Origin: Thioalkalivibrio sp. ALE31
GTDB taxonomy: Bacteria; Pseudomonadota; Gammaproteobacteria; Ectothiorhodospirales; Ectothiorhodospiraceae
DNA: 42,065 nt
Assembly: GCF_000377405.1 (NCBI RefSeq)
Contig: NZ_KB905031.1
Span: 1-42,065, forward strand
Reading direction: 5' to 3'
Positions 1-8,239 of the stretch are shown here, piece after piece. Below the pieces are notes generated by a model. The model did no database searches, was not told the origin of the DNA, and was given only the letters and a program-made list of their open reading frames with translations. The number at the start of each line of letters is the position of its first letter. Position 1 is the first letter of the stretch. The translations under genes were made by a program, and so were the position numbers.

Positions 1-144
1 CTCCCGCGAAAACCCTCTCCGCTCGGCGCGACGACAACGGGGGGCTCAAGGTCAAGACAACGGCTGTCCCGACGGTCTTGCCAGTGGATGAAGGCTAGGT
101 CTTCGCACATCTTGGGCACGCTCGGCCTTCGGCCATAGCGTGCC

Positions 145-163
145 GCGCCCGCGGTGCGGGCGC
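145..163. repeat. GC-rich hairpin, 8-bp stem
   Basis: GCGCCCGC (145-152) and GCGGGCGC (156-163) are perfect reverse complements around a GGT loop. There is no T tract, so this is not a clear intrinsic terminator. Its function is unknown. Confidence 0.45.
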
Positions 164-260
164 CGGGGGGTTCAGGCGGCAGGGCCGTTGTCGTGTCGTG
201 GCGTTGGGATGCCTTCTGTTTTGACCTTCCCCTCCCGTATGGAGCCCCTTGCGGAAGGGT

Positions 261-333
261 CCTCGGGCCGGAAGAAGGCGCTGGATGTCTGAGCGAAGCG
301 CAGCGTAGCGAGTTCAGCGCCGCCGGCCCGAGG
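261..333. repeat. Large bipartite hairpin (11-bp outer and 7-bp inner stem)
   Basis: CCTCGGGCCGG (261-271) pairs perfectly with CCGGCCCGAGG (323-333). Inside it GGCGCTG (277-283) pairs with CAGCGCC (315-321), leaving a 31-base apical region rich in GAGCG/AGCG units and a small asymmetric internal loop (AAGAA opposite G). This is far stronger than expected by chance and lies 46 bases before the hairpin repeat at 379. It could be a structured RNA, a REP-like element, or part of one longer element with the downstream hairpin. No function is assignable from sequence. Confidence 0.55.
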
Positions 334-378
334 GCCCTGGAGCAAGGTTCCCGGGCGAAATCCGGGTGCCCTTCTTTG

Positions 379-491
379 GGTCCTTTCTTGGGCAAGCAAG
401 AAAGGACCTCGCGGCGCGCTGGCGAGTCAGCGCTCGGCAGTACGTGGACCGAAGGCACGTAAACACCGGAGGACGAACCAGGCCCAGCCAC
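379..491 (+). repeat. Hairpin repeat, left copy
   Basis: A 12-bp perfect stem (379-390 with 397-408, loop GGCAAG) is followed by an 83-base flank (409-491). The same unit recurs inverted at 41918-42031. Between copies the flanks differ by about ten substitutions and one single-base gap. The hairpins differ at five paired stem positions, every one compensated. The gap breaks any reading frame, so open frames drawn through this repeat are not conserved as protein. Confidence 0.75.
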
Positions 492-548
492 ATCATGGCA
501 GGCGGCCGGACGAAGCCATCGCAATCACCGGGGCTCGAAGCGCCAGCG

Positions 549-585
549 CCAGCCTCGGGGCACGGGATGATGGCCCAGAGGCTGG
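549..585 (-). terminator. Possible terminator of lipA
   Basis: CCAGCCTC (549-556) and GAGGCTGG (578-585) form an 8-bp stem starting 14 bases past the lipA stop codon, read on the minus strand. The loop is long (21 bases) and there is no clear U tract, so the terminator assignment is tentative. Confidence 0.35.
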
Positions 586-599
586 AACGGCAGGGCGGG

Positions 600-1556
600 T
601 CAGGCGGTTTCGAGGCCCTGGGCCTGGAGGTCGGCGTGGTAGGACGAGCGGACCATCGGGCCGCTGGCCACCTGCTTGAAGCCCATCTCGCGGGCACGTT
701 CGCCCAGCTCGTCGAACTCCTCCGGCGACAGGAAGCGCGTCACCGGCAGATGGTGGCGCGACGGCTGCAGGTACTGGCCGAGGGTCAGCATGTCGCAGCC
801 ATGCTCGCGCAGGTCCTGCAGGACCTCCAGCAACTCCTCGCGGGTCTCGCCCAGCCCCAGCATGAGGCCGGACTTGGTCGGCACGCCGGGGTGCTGTTCG
901 CGGAACTGCCGGAGCAGGTCCAGCGACCAGGCATAGTCGGCGCCGGGGCGCGCCTCGCGATACAGGCGCGGAACGGTCTCCAGGTTGTGGTTGAAGACGT
1001 CCGGAGGGGCCTGGTGCATGATCTCCAGCGCGCGGTCCATGCGCCCGCGGAAGTCCGGCACCAGGATCTCGATCCGGGTGTTCGGGTTCAGGCTGCGCAC
1101 CTCGCGGATGCAGTCCACGAAGTGCCCGGCCCCGCCGTCGCGCAGGTCGTCGCGGTCCACCGAGGTGATGACCACGTAGTTGAGGCCCAGCGCCTGGATG
1201 GTCTCGGCCAGATGGCGCGGCTCGTCGGCATCCAGTGCCTCCGGGCGGCCGTGGGCCACATCGCAGAACGGGCAGCGACGGGTGCAGATGTCGCCCATGA
1301 TCATGAAGGTGGCGGTGCCGTGGGCGAAGCATTCGCCCAGGTTGGGGCAACTGGCCTCTTCGCAGACGGTGTGCAGCTTCTGTTCGCGCAGGATGCCCTT
1401 GATGCGCTGCACCTCGGGGCGGGCCTGACTCTGGGCACGAATCCACTTGGGCTTGCGCTGCGGGCGCTCGGTGGGATTGATCTTGACCGGGATGCGCGCG
1501 ACTTTGTCGGCGGCGCGCTGTTTTTCTCCGGGCTGGGGGCGGGTGCGTGTGTCCAT
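600..1556 (-). CDS. lipA: Lipoyl synthase
   Basis: Radical-SAM enzyme that inserts two sulfur atoms into protein-bound octanoyl groups to make the lipoyl cofactor of 2-oxoacid dehydrogenases and the glycine cleavage H protein. The translation shows the LipA-specific auxiliary cluster motif [12 protein letters not shown] and the radical-SAM cluster motif CTRRCPFC, then the conserved [13 protein letters not shown] and [10 protein letters not shown] segments. The chosen ATG (1556) is preceded by AGGGAAGG at good spacing and gives 318 residues, the usual family length. An in-frame start further upstream (1634) would overlap the HDOD gene and add an unconserved extension. It is the last gene of a minus-strand run, 70 bases after the HDOD gene. 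lipB is not in the window. Identification is firm. Confidence 0.97.
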   Translation of the reverse strand: MDTRTRPQPGEKQRAADKVARIPVKINPTERPQRKPKWIRAQSQARPEVQRIKGILREQKLHTVCEEASCPNLGECFAHGTATFMIMGDICTRRCPFCDVAHGRPEALDADEPRHLAETIQALGLNYVVITSVDRDDLRDGGAGHFVDCIREVRSLNPNTRIEILVPDFRGRMDRALEIMHQAPPDVFNHNLETVPRLYREARPGADYAWSLDLLRQFREQHPGVPTKSGLMLGLGETREELLEVLQDLREHGCDMLTLGQYLQPSRHHLPVTRFLSPEEFDELGERAREMGFKQVASGPMVRSSYHADLQAQGLETA

Positions 1557-1626
1557 GGACCTTCCCTGAATCTCTCGGGCGGCCGGTGTGTGGGCGGCCG
1601 ACGTGGGGCGACTGGGCGGTACCGGG

Positions 1627-2832
1627 TCAGGCAACCTGACGAATCAGTTCCTCGACCTCCTGCCGCGCGGTCTCGATCGCGGGCAGGCTGCCATCCTCGT
1701 CGAGGATGAAGCCGAGCCGTTCCACGGCCCGCAGATCGGCGAGCGGGATGCGGTCGGCAAGCGGGTCGTCCTCGGCATCTCGCGGGCACGCGGCGCGTGC
1801 GATCCGCACGATGTCCGTCAGGACAGGGGCCTCGGGGTTCTCCGGGCCGCCGGAATCGCGAATGGCGTCAATGATATCGGATGACAGATCCCATTGCTGG
1901 GCAACCAGTTCGCCGATCAGGCCTTCGAGACGAAACAACACCCGTTCGACCTCTTCCGGCGTGCGCTCCGGGTGGGTGCGGGCGACCTCGGCGATCACCG
2001 GCAGGGCGCCCACCCGGTGCAGCAGTCCAGCCAGCAGGGCGGTCTGCGGATCGACTGCCTCGCACTGGTCGGCGAGCACGCAGCTGATGGCCGCGATGCG
2101 CGCGGAGCGGCGCCACAGACGTTCGAGGAGGTCGTGGTAGGGGCTGTCGCGATGGATGAAGACCTGGTGCATGGCCAGGGCCATCACCAGTTGGCGGGTG
2201 CGTTCGAGCCCCAGCCGGGCCACGGCATCCTGCAGGCGTGACACCTCGCGGCGGCTGCCCATGGCCGGGCTGTTGGCCACGCTCAACAGGCGCCCCGCCA
2301 CGCTCGGATCTTCCTCGATGATGCGGGTGGCCTCGGCAATGGAGACGTCCGGATCTTTCAGGGCCTGCTGCAGGTGCAGCGCCACCTCGGGGAGCTGGGG
2401 CAGGGCCAGCTCGCCCGAGTAGGCATGCGTGTAGATGCTGCCGAACAGCTCGCCCTCGAGGTCGGACAGCTCGATCTCGCTGACCTCGACGCTGTCCTGC
2501 CCGCCGCCGTCGACCAGGGTCTCGTAGACCTTGCGGTCCAGCATCGCCAGGGTGGCGCGGGTCGCGGCGATCGCATGGCTGTGATAGTCGTGGGGTTCGA
2601 ACAGCGGGTTGAGGGCCTCGCTGGAGTCCCCGTTGAGCATGACCGAGTTGCGCCCGCTGGCCAGGATCATCCGCCCCTCCAGCAGGAAGATCATGCTGCG
2701 GAATTCGTCGCGCGCATGCAGCTTGAACCCCGGATCCACCGTCATGGTGCGGGCATGCTGCAACAGCTTGTCGCGGGCGCGCTCGCTCAGTTCGGCGAAC
2801 GGGCGCAGCTGTGGAAGGCGTTTTTCGATCAC
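1627..2832 (-). CDS. HDOD-domain signalling protein (first of a tandem pair)
   Basis: A 401-residue protein with two parts. Residues about 1-125 look like a cyclic-nucleotide-binding-type beta barrel ([17 protein letters not shown]) but without a recognisable phosphate-binding cassette. Residues about 140-335 form an HDOD domain, a relative of HD phosphohydrolases that usually lacks the catalytic metal site. Here the position equivalent to the HD pair reads GLLHRVGAL, so the aspartate is missing and hydrolysis is unlikely. HDOD proteins generally act in signal transduction or motility control by protein interaction. The start is GTG (2832), 6 bases after the stop of the upstream paralogue and without a clear Shine-Dalgarno, so translation is probably coupled. 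The precise role is unknown. Confidence 0.85.
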   Translation of the reverse strand: MIEKRLPQLRPFAELSERARDKLLQHARTMTVDPGFKLHARDEFRSMIFLLEGRMILASGRNSVMLNGDSSEALNPLFEPHDYHSHAIAATRATLAMLDRKVYETLVDGGGQDSVEVSEIELSDLEGELFGSIYTHAYSGELALPQLPEVALHLQQALKDPDVSIAEATRIIEEDPSVAGRLLSVANSPAMGSRREVSRLQDAVARLGLERTRQLVMALAMHQVFIHRDSPYHDLLERLWRRSARIAAISCVLADQCEAVDPQTALLAGLLHRVGALPVIAEVARTHPERTPEEVERVLFRLEGLIGELVAQQWDLSSDIIDAIRDSGGPENPEAPVLTDIVRIARAACPRDAEDDPLADRIPLADLRAVERLGFILDEDGSLPAIETARQEVEELIRQVA

Positions 2833-2838
2833 GGGGGT

Positions 2839-4050
2839 TCAGACGTTGAACATCGCGCGGAGTTCGGCCAGGTCCTCGGCGCGTTCCTCGAGGAACGCGA
2901 TCGGTTCCCCCGGCGCCGGCGGCTCGATCCCGAGGACGCCGAAGGCGGCGACCTCGGCCGCATCGGGCACGGTTTCGCCCTCGGCGCGTCGGGCGGCCCA
3001 TTCCGCGACCAGCGCGATGCTGGCGTAATCCGGTTCGCCGGCGCGATAGCCCCAGTCCCCGGCATGCTCCGCGACCGTGACCAGGTCGCCCCCGAGGTCC
3101 CAGTAGTTGATCACCAGGACACCGGCGAGGTTGCGCAGGCGCCGGACCAGCGACTGCACGCGCTCGGTGTCGGGGTGGTCCTCGCGCAGCTCCACGAACT
3201 GGATGATCGGGACCGCGCCGATCCCGGCGACCAGCCCGGCCAGCAGGGCGCGTTCGCGGTCCAGCAGCTGGAGCGAATCCGCGATCAGGTAGCTGTAGGC
3301 GGATTGCAGGGCGCCATGCTTCCAGCTGGCTTCCATGGCGTCGCGGGTGGAAGCGTGCTTGGCCTTGAACGCCTGGCGCAGCGCCATGTTCATCGCCAGC
3401 ATGCGGGTGTTGCGAAAACCGAGGCGATTGACCGCGTCCCGCACGGACTGGATCTGTTTGGCGGCGCGGAACAGCGGGCTGTTGGTCGCGTGCAGCAACG
3501 CCCCGGCGATGGTGCCGTCACGCTGGATGACCTCGGTCAGCTTGTCGAGGTCGGCGTCCGGGTCGTTGGTCAGTTCCTGAATACGCAGCGCGATCTCCGG
3601 CATGGTCGGCAACTCCAGCCGGTTGCTGGTGATCAGGTCGTAGAGCTCGCCGAAGAAAGCACCTTCGGTATCGTCCAGGTCGGTGTCATGCACGACCAGC
3701 GAAGCGCTGTGGGCCTTTTCGAGGGCCGCGGTCGGGATCTCCAGCATCTGGCAGGTCTTCTCGGTGATCAGGAAGTCCTGCTGGCCGATGTTCTGGTCGA
3801 ACATCTGCAGCGGGCTGTCGGGGTCGGCCGCATCCAGGGTGATACGCGCCGGGCTGCCGCCGCTGACGCGGACCAGCTGGCCGCTTACCAGGAACAGGTA
3901 GCGGTCCTCGACCTCCTGCGGGCGCAGGCGCCGACCGGCGTCCAGCTCCCGTGCCAGGCAGGCCGAGGCGAGTTCGCTGCGGGCCTGGTCCGACAGGCCG
4001 GAGGTGAGGTCCAGGTCCTGAAGCAGGGTGTCGATGCTGGTGCTATCCAT
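2839..4050 (-). CDS. HDOD-domain signalling protein (second of a tandem pair)
   Basis: A 403-residue protein with the same layout as its downstream neighbour: an N-terminal barrel-like region (YLFLVSGQLVRVSGG) and a HDOD domain from about residue 140 (LPTMPEIALRIQELTNDPDA). The HD-equivalent segment reads GLVAGIGAVPI, so both histidine and aspartate are gone and it is more degenerate than the neighbour. Equal length and architecture with low identity point to an old tandem duplication that has since diverged. ATG at 4050 follows a weak GGGA. It sits 87 bases after the HEAGH gene and just before the other HDOD gene and lipA. A regulatory scaffold role is inferred from family only. Confidence 0.85.
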   Translation of the reverse strand: MDSTSIDTLLQDLDLTSGLSDQARSELASACLARELDAGRRLRPQEVEDRYLFLVSGQLVRVSGGSPARITLDAADPDSPLQMFDQNIGQQDFLITEKTCQMLEIPTAALEKAHSASLVVHDTDLDDTEGAFFGELYDLITSNRLELPTMPEIALRIQELTNDPDADLDKLTEVIQRDGTIAGALLHATNSPLFRAAKQIQSVRDAVNRLGFRNTRMLAMNMALRQAFKAKHASTRDAMEASWKHGALQSAYSYLIADSLQLLDRERALLAGLVAGIGAVPIIQFVELREDHPDTERVQSLVRRLRNLAGVLVINYWDLGGDLVTVAEHAGDWGYRAGEPDYASIALVAEWAARRAEGETVPDAAEVAAFGVLGIEPPAPGEPIAFLEERAEDLAELRAMFNV

Positions 4051-4137
4051 GGGGCGGTTCCCGGTCCGTGCTGTGCCAATCCATTCCCGCGTCGCGACGC
4101 CGCAGGAAGGGCAGCGGGGCGGGCGCGCGTGCGCGAT

Positions 4138-4692
4138 CTAGTCAATGGACGCCAGTGTAGCATCCGATCCCGCCACAGGAACCGCCGCCGCGGCCCCGCG
4201 GCAGGCGAAGCGCGGCCGGTCGTCGTGGTCGATCAGGTCGTGGGATTGCAGGAAGCGGCGCGCGTCGGCGGCATCCTCGCAAAACCATGCGGCGGTGCTG
4301 CCCAGGCGGAAGCTGTAGCCCCAGGTGTCCATGTCCCGCATCAGCCGCTCGCGGCCGACGCCGGGCAGCTCGTCGGCCAGCAGGATCTGCAGGTAGCAGA
4401 CACCGCATTCCTCGAGGTCGTCGCCGCCGGCATTGGTGTGCAGGGTGGCACGCCGCGTGGCGTCCATGCAGATCACGTGTCCGGCCTCGTGCAGGGCCGA
4501 GTGGATCGGGGTGTCGGGGCGCACGTGGACCTCCAGGCCGATAATCCCGGCCTCGGGTTCGCCCCACCAGGTGCCGGGCAGCGGGGCCCGGGCCGGGTGT
4601 GTCACCAGACGCAGGCCGTAGCGCGCCAGCAGGTCCGCGAGGGCCTCCCGCAGGCCGGGGTCGCCGCAGGTCTGGATCGCGGAGGGGCTCAT
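4138..4692 (-). CDS. Unrecognised protein with an HEAGH metalloprotease-like motif
   Basis: I do not recognise the family. The 184-residue product carries LHEAGHVICMD at about residues 68-78. HExxH of this kind is the zinc-binding signature of many metallopeptidases. A downstream acidic and cysteine segment (GGDDLEECGVC) could supply a further ligand. No signal peptide or membrane segment is seen, so it is probably cytoplasmic. The start at 4692 overlaps the upstream stop in an ATGA arrangement, implying translational coupling to the 134-residue gene. A longer frame to 4767 exists but has no better start. Activity, substrate and even metal binding remain inference. An inactive or structural zinc protein is an alternative. 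Confidence 0.75.
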   Translation of the reverse strand: MSPSAIQTCGDPGLREALADLLARYGLRLVTHPARAPLPGTWWGEPEAGIIGLEVHVRPDTPIHSALHEAGHVICMDATRRATLHTNAGGDDLEECGVCYLQILLADELPGVGRERLMRDMDTWGYSFRLGSTAAWFCEDAADARRFLQSHDLIDHDDRPRFACRGAAAAVPVAGSDATLASID

Positions 4693-5093
4693 GCGTCTGG
4701 CCGACCGGGCAGGGCGCTGCTGTGCTTGCGGCTGCGCCGGGGGCACTCCTCGGGATGCTCGCGGCACCAGGCGTCGACGCGCTCGGCGAGGTCATCCTGA
4801 AAGCACAGCAGGTAGAACCGGGCCTGTTCGCGGTTGACAATGGCCGGGCGTCCCAGGGTGTCGACTACCCCGGTGCGCAGGGCCGCGATGATCGCGTTGG
4901 CGGCCTTCTTCTGTGGCCAGGTGGTGATCTGCTCCCAGGCCTCGGGGGTGAAGTACAGGCGCAGCAGGTCGGGGCGGGTGGTCAGCAGCATGCGCGTGAC
5001 GTTGCGCAGCGTGGTCTCCGCCTCGCCCCAGTCCTGGACCAGTCCGCCTTCCAGCAGGCGCTCGATCTCCTCGCGGCCCTTGGGTGACAGCAT
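4689..5093 (-). CDS. Unrecognised 134-residue helical protein
   Basis: No family recognised. The sequence is soluble and mostly helix-forming, with a conserved-looking core (RLYFTPEAWEQITTWPQKKA) and a C-terminal part containing two cysteines (WCREHPEEC) followed by a basic tail. It lies 18 bases after the bolA-like gene and overlaps the HEAGH gene by the ATGA arrangement, so the two unknowns are probably made in fixed ratio. Codon use and GC match the neighbours, with no sign of recent transfer. A partner or regulator of the HEAGH protein is one possibility, from gene coupling alone. Confidence 0.75.
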   Translation of the reverse strand: MLSPKGREEIERLLEGGLVQDWGEAETTLRNVTRMLLTTRPDLLRLYFTPEAWEQITTWPQKKAANAIIAALRTGVVDTLGRPAIVNREQARFYLLCFQDDLAERVDAWCREHPEECPRRSRKHSSALPGRPDA

Positions 5094-5111
5094 GGGCGGA
5101 TGCGGTACGCC

Positions 5112-5351
5112 TCAGGCGTCCGGTGCGTCCTCTGGCGTGAAGGCGCGGATGGACAGCGCGTGCACCTCGCCGGAGTCGATCTGATCGCGCACGGTGGCGT
5201 AGACGGTCTGGTGCTTCTTGACCGCGTTCATGCCGGCGAACTGCGGGCTGACGACCAGGGCCTCGAATTTGCCCTCGCCCCCGGTGACCTCGACCTTCTG
5301 GGCCTTCGGCAGGCCGGCGCGGATGAGTTCGGCCACTTGGCTGGCTTCCAT
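5112..5351 (-). CDS. BolA/IbaG-family protein
   Basis: A 79-residue BolA-family protein. BolA proteins work with monothiol glutaredoxins in iron-sulfur cluster trafficking or sensing. The family core FAGMNAVKKHQTVYATV is clear, including the conserved histidine, and the short length matches the IbaG (YrbA) branch rather than the longer BolA. ATG at 5351 is preceded by AAGGGGAC. A longer frame from 5489 would run into the upstream regulatory region. It opens a minus-strand run leading to two unknowns, two HDOD genes and lipA. The link to LipA, itself a double 4Fe-4S enzyme, fits an iron-sulfur theme but may be coincidence. It is divergent from the persulfide dioxygenase gene. Confidence 0.88.
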   Translation of the reverse strand: MEASQVAELIRAGLPKAQKVEVTGGEGKFEALVVSPQFAGMNAVKKHQTVYATVRDQIDSGEVHALSIRAFTPEDAPDA

Positions 5352-5445
5352 GATGAGTCCCCTTGCGTGCGTGCGTGTGATGAGTGCGAATGTCAGCCGC
5401 GGATGATAGCCGGGCGTCTGGCCCGACATGAAGTGCCCCCACACG

Positions 5446-5473
5446 GGGAACTCCAACCCGGAGTGGGGTTCCC
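5446..5473. promoter_or_regulatory. Inverted repeat in the bolA / persulfide dioxygenase divergent region
   Basis: GGGAAC (5446-5451) is complementary to GTTCCC (5468-5473) and encloses a second short stem (ACTCC/GGAGT). It lies in the 228-base divergent region, about 107 bases before the dioxygenase start. It could be an operator or a leader hairpin. I see no convincing sigma-70 promoter beside it. Confidence 0.3.
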
Positions 5474-5579
5474 ATCGGAACACCTGCATGGAAAGTCGGG
5501 GTGGTTTGGTCCGACCCGAACCGGCTCGCTAGCATCAGGCCATCATCGACCGGCCCGCCGGGCCACGGAGGCAAAGACC

Positions 5580-6332
5580 ATGATCTTCAAGCAACTGTTC
5601 GAGGACGAGTCGTCCACCTATACCTATCTGCTCAGCTGCCCGGATACCGGGAAGACGGCCCTGATCGACCCGGTCATCGAGACCGTCGACCGCGATCTGC
5701 GCGTGCTGCAGGAGATGGGCCTGAGTCTCGACTACGTGATCGAGACCCATATCCATGCCGATCACATCACCGGTGCGCGGATGCTGCGCGAGAAGACCGG
5801 CTGCAAGCTGGGCGGTCCGGCGATGGACGAACTGCCCTGCCGGGATTTCGGCCTGCGCGAGGGTGAGCCCTTCCAGGTGGGCAACCTGGTGATCAACCCG
5901 CTGTACACCCCGGGTCACACGGATGCGCACCATGCCTATCTGATGGATCACGTCGGCCTGAAGATGCTGTTCTCCGGTGATGCCCTGCTGATCGAAGCCT
6001 GCGGCCGCACGGACTTTCAGTCGGGGGATGCCAAGACCCTGTACCACTCGATCCAGGACAAGTTCTTCACCCTGCCGGACGAGACCCTGGTGTACCCCGC
6101 GCACGACTACGAGGAGCGCCAGATCACCACCATTGGTCAGGAGAAGATGCGCAACCCGCGCCTGGGCAAGGGCAAGCCGGAGGCCGAGTTCGTGAAGATC
6201 ATGGACGAGATGGACCTGCCGTATCCGAAGAAGATCGACTGGGCGCTGCCCGGCAACGAGGGCTGCGGCATCTGTCCGGATAACCTGCCGGACGAGAAGA
6301 AGCGCCTCTGCGAGACCGATCAGCAGGGTTAG
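5580..6332 (+). CDS. Persulfide dioxygenase (ETHE1-like metallo-beta-lactamase fold)
   Basis: A 250-residue member of the metallo-beta-lactamase fold, most like ETHE1-type persulfide dioxygenases, which oxidise glutathione persulfide to sulfite and glutathione at a mononuclear iron. The THIHADH motif gives H57, H59, D61 and H62. H113 (PGHTDAHH) and D134 (FSGDAL) complete the usual iron ligand set, and CGRTDFQ (141-147) is characteristic of the ETHE1 group rather than glyoxalase II. ATG at 5580 follows CGGAGG. The gene stands alone between a divergent bolA-like gene and a hairpin-rich spacer before mazG. It suggests sulfide or sulfane-sulfur metabolism. A broader hydrolase function is less likely given the motif set. 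Confidence 0.9.
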   Translation: MIFKQLFEDESSTYTYLLSCPDTGKTALIDPVIETVDRDLRVLQEMGLSLDYVIETHIHADHITGARMLREKTGCKLGGPAMDELPCRDFGLREGEPFQVGNLVINPLYTPGHTDAHHAYLMDHVGLKMLFSGDALLIEACGRTDFQSGDAKTLYHSIQDKFFTLPDETLVYPAHDYEERQITTIGQEKMRNPRLGKGKPEAEFVKIMDEMDLPYPKKIDWALPGNEGCGICPDNLPDEKKRLCETDQQG

Positions 6333-6343
6333 TCCGATCCCTT

Positions 6344-6369
6344 CCGGTGGCCCCGCCAGGAGCCACCGG
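6344..6369 (+). terminator. Hairpin after the persulfide dioxygenase gene
   Basis: CCGGTGGC (6344-6351) pairs with GCCACCGG (6362-6369), an 8-bp stem starting 11 bases after the stop codon. There is only a short TT afterwards, so termination may be weak or Rho-assisted. Confidence 0.45.
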
Positions 6370-6383
6370 TTCCGAATGTTCAT

Positions 6384-6411
6384 CCGGTGGGCGGTTTTTA
6401 CCGCCTGCCGG
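6384..6411 (+). promoter_or_regulatory. Second hairpin in the mazG leader
   Basis: CCGGTGGGCGGT (6384-6395) pairs with ACCGCCTGCCGG (6400-6411) through 12 positions, two of them G-T wobbles, around a TTTT loop. It ends 18 bases before the mazG ATG and could be a second terminator or affect mazG translation. Confidence 0.4.
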
Positions 6412-6429
6412 ACCCCGTACACTCCCGCG

Positions 6430-7304
<875 letters not shown>

Positions 7305-7308
<4 letters not shown>

Positions 7309-8033
7309 CCGAAGCCGTTGAGCTGCCCGACCACTTTCTGCCCGCCCGGATCGAGACCATCGAGCAGGTTACCCCGCTGATCAAGGTATTCACCCTGGCG
7401 GCGGACCCGCAGCGGTTTTCCAGCAAGGCCGGCCAGTGGCTGGACCTGGTGATCCCGCAGGCGGAGGGCAAGCCCTTCGTCGGGGGGTACTCGGTGGTTT
7501 CCGCGCCGCGCGCGGACGGGCGACTGCAGCTGGCCATCAAGTACGCGGATCATCATGCGGCGACCCATTACCTGCACACGGAGGCCGGCGAGGGCGACAC
7601 GGTGTACATCACGCCGGGGCAGGGCAGCTTCTTCTTCGAGCCCGGCATGGCGCAGAACGTGGTGCTGCTGGGGGCGGGCATCGGGGTCACGCCCCTGTTC
7701 GGCATCCTGCGCGCGATCCATGCCGGGATGCCGGACGTCTATGCCCACCTGGTCTACAGCGTGGCCCACCAGGACGAGGTGCTGTTCCCGCAGGAGCTGG
7801 AGGCAATGGCCGCGGCACCGAACATCGACGTCAGCCTGACGGTCACGCGCGAGGCGGAGGACTGGCTGGGGCATACCGGCCGCATCAGTCATGCGTTGCT
7901 GGAGTCGCTGGACCTGCCGCGCGATGCGCTGTTCTATTTCTGCGGGTCGCGCGAGTTCATCGAGGACATGGCCACCCTGCTGGCGGAATGGGGCATCCCC
8001 GAGGCCCAGCTGAAATACGAGAAGTGGTGGTAG
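7305..8033 (+). CDS. FAD/NAD(P)-binding oxidoreductase, ferredoxin-NADP reductase superfamily
   Basis: A 242-residue flavoprotein reductase. The N-terminal half (about 10-105) is an FAD-binding barrel containing GGYSVVSAP, the counterpart of the family RxYS flavin motif, although arginine is replaced by glycine here. The C-terminal half is a nucleotide-binding domain with LLGAGIGVTPLFGIL (about 124-138) and YFCGSREFIEDM near the end. It has no iron-sulfur domain, so an electron partner must be separate. The start overlaps the mazG stop (ATGA), indicating coupling. The donor and acceptor are unknown. It resembles small OXNAD-type reductases more than classical Fpr. Confidence 0.85.
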
Positions 8034-8057
8034 TGAGCCAGGCGGCGGTCTGAATTG

Positions 8058-8231
8058 GTCATTGCGAGTCGCCGCAGGCGACGAAGCACAAAAGCAGCGA
8101 AGCTGCGTTGAACGGCCGCAGGCCGGCCCGAAGGGCGAGCGGAGCGAGTAATCTCCCAACGCTGGCAGTGCGCCGGGATCAGGTGGCTGAGCACATCGAT
8201 TGCCACGTCGCCTGTGGCGCCTCGCAATGAC
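8058..8231. mobile_element. MITE-like element with 25-base terminal inverted repeats
   Basis: The ends 8058-8082 and 8207-8231 are inverted copies matching at 23 of 25 positions, both beginning GTCATTGCGAG. The 174-base interior has small palindromic modules (GCAGCGAAGCTGC, GGCCGCAGGCC) and no gene. No clear target-site duplication is visible. Dispersed repeats with GTCATTGCGAG ends are familiar from several bacterial groups, from memory. It sits in the convergent gap between the reductase gene and nadB, where its symmetry could also let it act as a bidirectional terminator. Confidence 0.75.
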
Positions 8232-8239
8232 GGGGTGGC

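Larger units (their letters stand above)
1..599. other. Gene-free structured intergenic region at the left edge
   Basis: I see no credible gene here; short open frames have no family resemblance and no ribosome binding site. The stretch holds several strong inverted repeats: an 8-bp stem with a GGT loop at 145-163, a long bipartite stem at 261-333, a 12-bp hairpin at 379-408 belonging to a repeat also found at the right edge, and an 8-bp stem at 549-585 just past the lipA stop. The left boundary of the region is outside the window. Confidence 0.7.

Noticed and set aside
1557-1634. A longer N-terminus for lipA
   Set aside because: It overlaps the HDOD gene, has no good ribosome site, and adds an unconserved Pro/Arg-rich stretch; the internal ATG at 1556 has AGGGAAGG.
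366-1709. A long plus-strand open frame from the left repeat into the lipA antisense
   Set aside because: Its N-terminal part lies in a repeat whose second copy has a frame-breaking one-base gap, and the rest is antisense to lipA.
8058-8231. CRISPR-like repeat at the reductase/nadB gap
   Set aside because: It is a single element with terminal inverted repeats; there are no regularly spaced repeats or spacers anywhere in the window.
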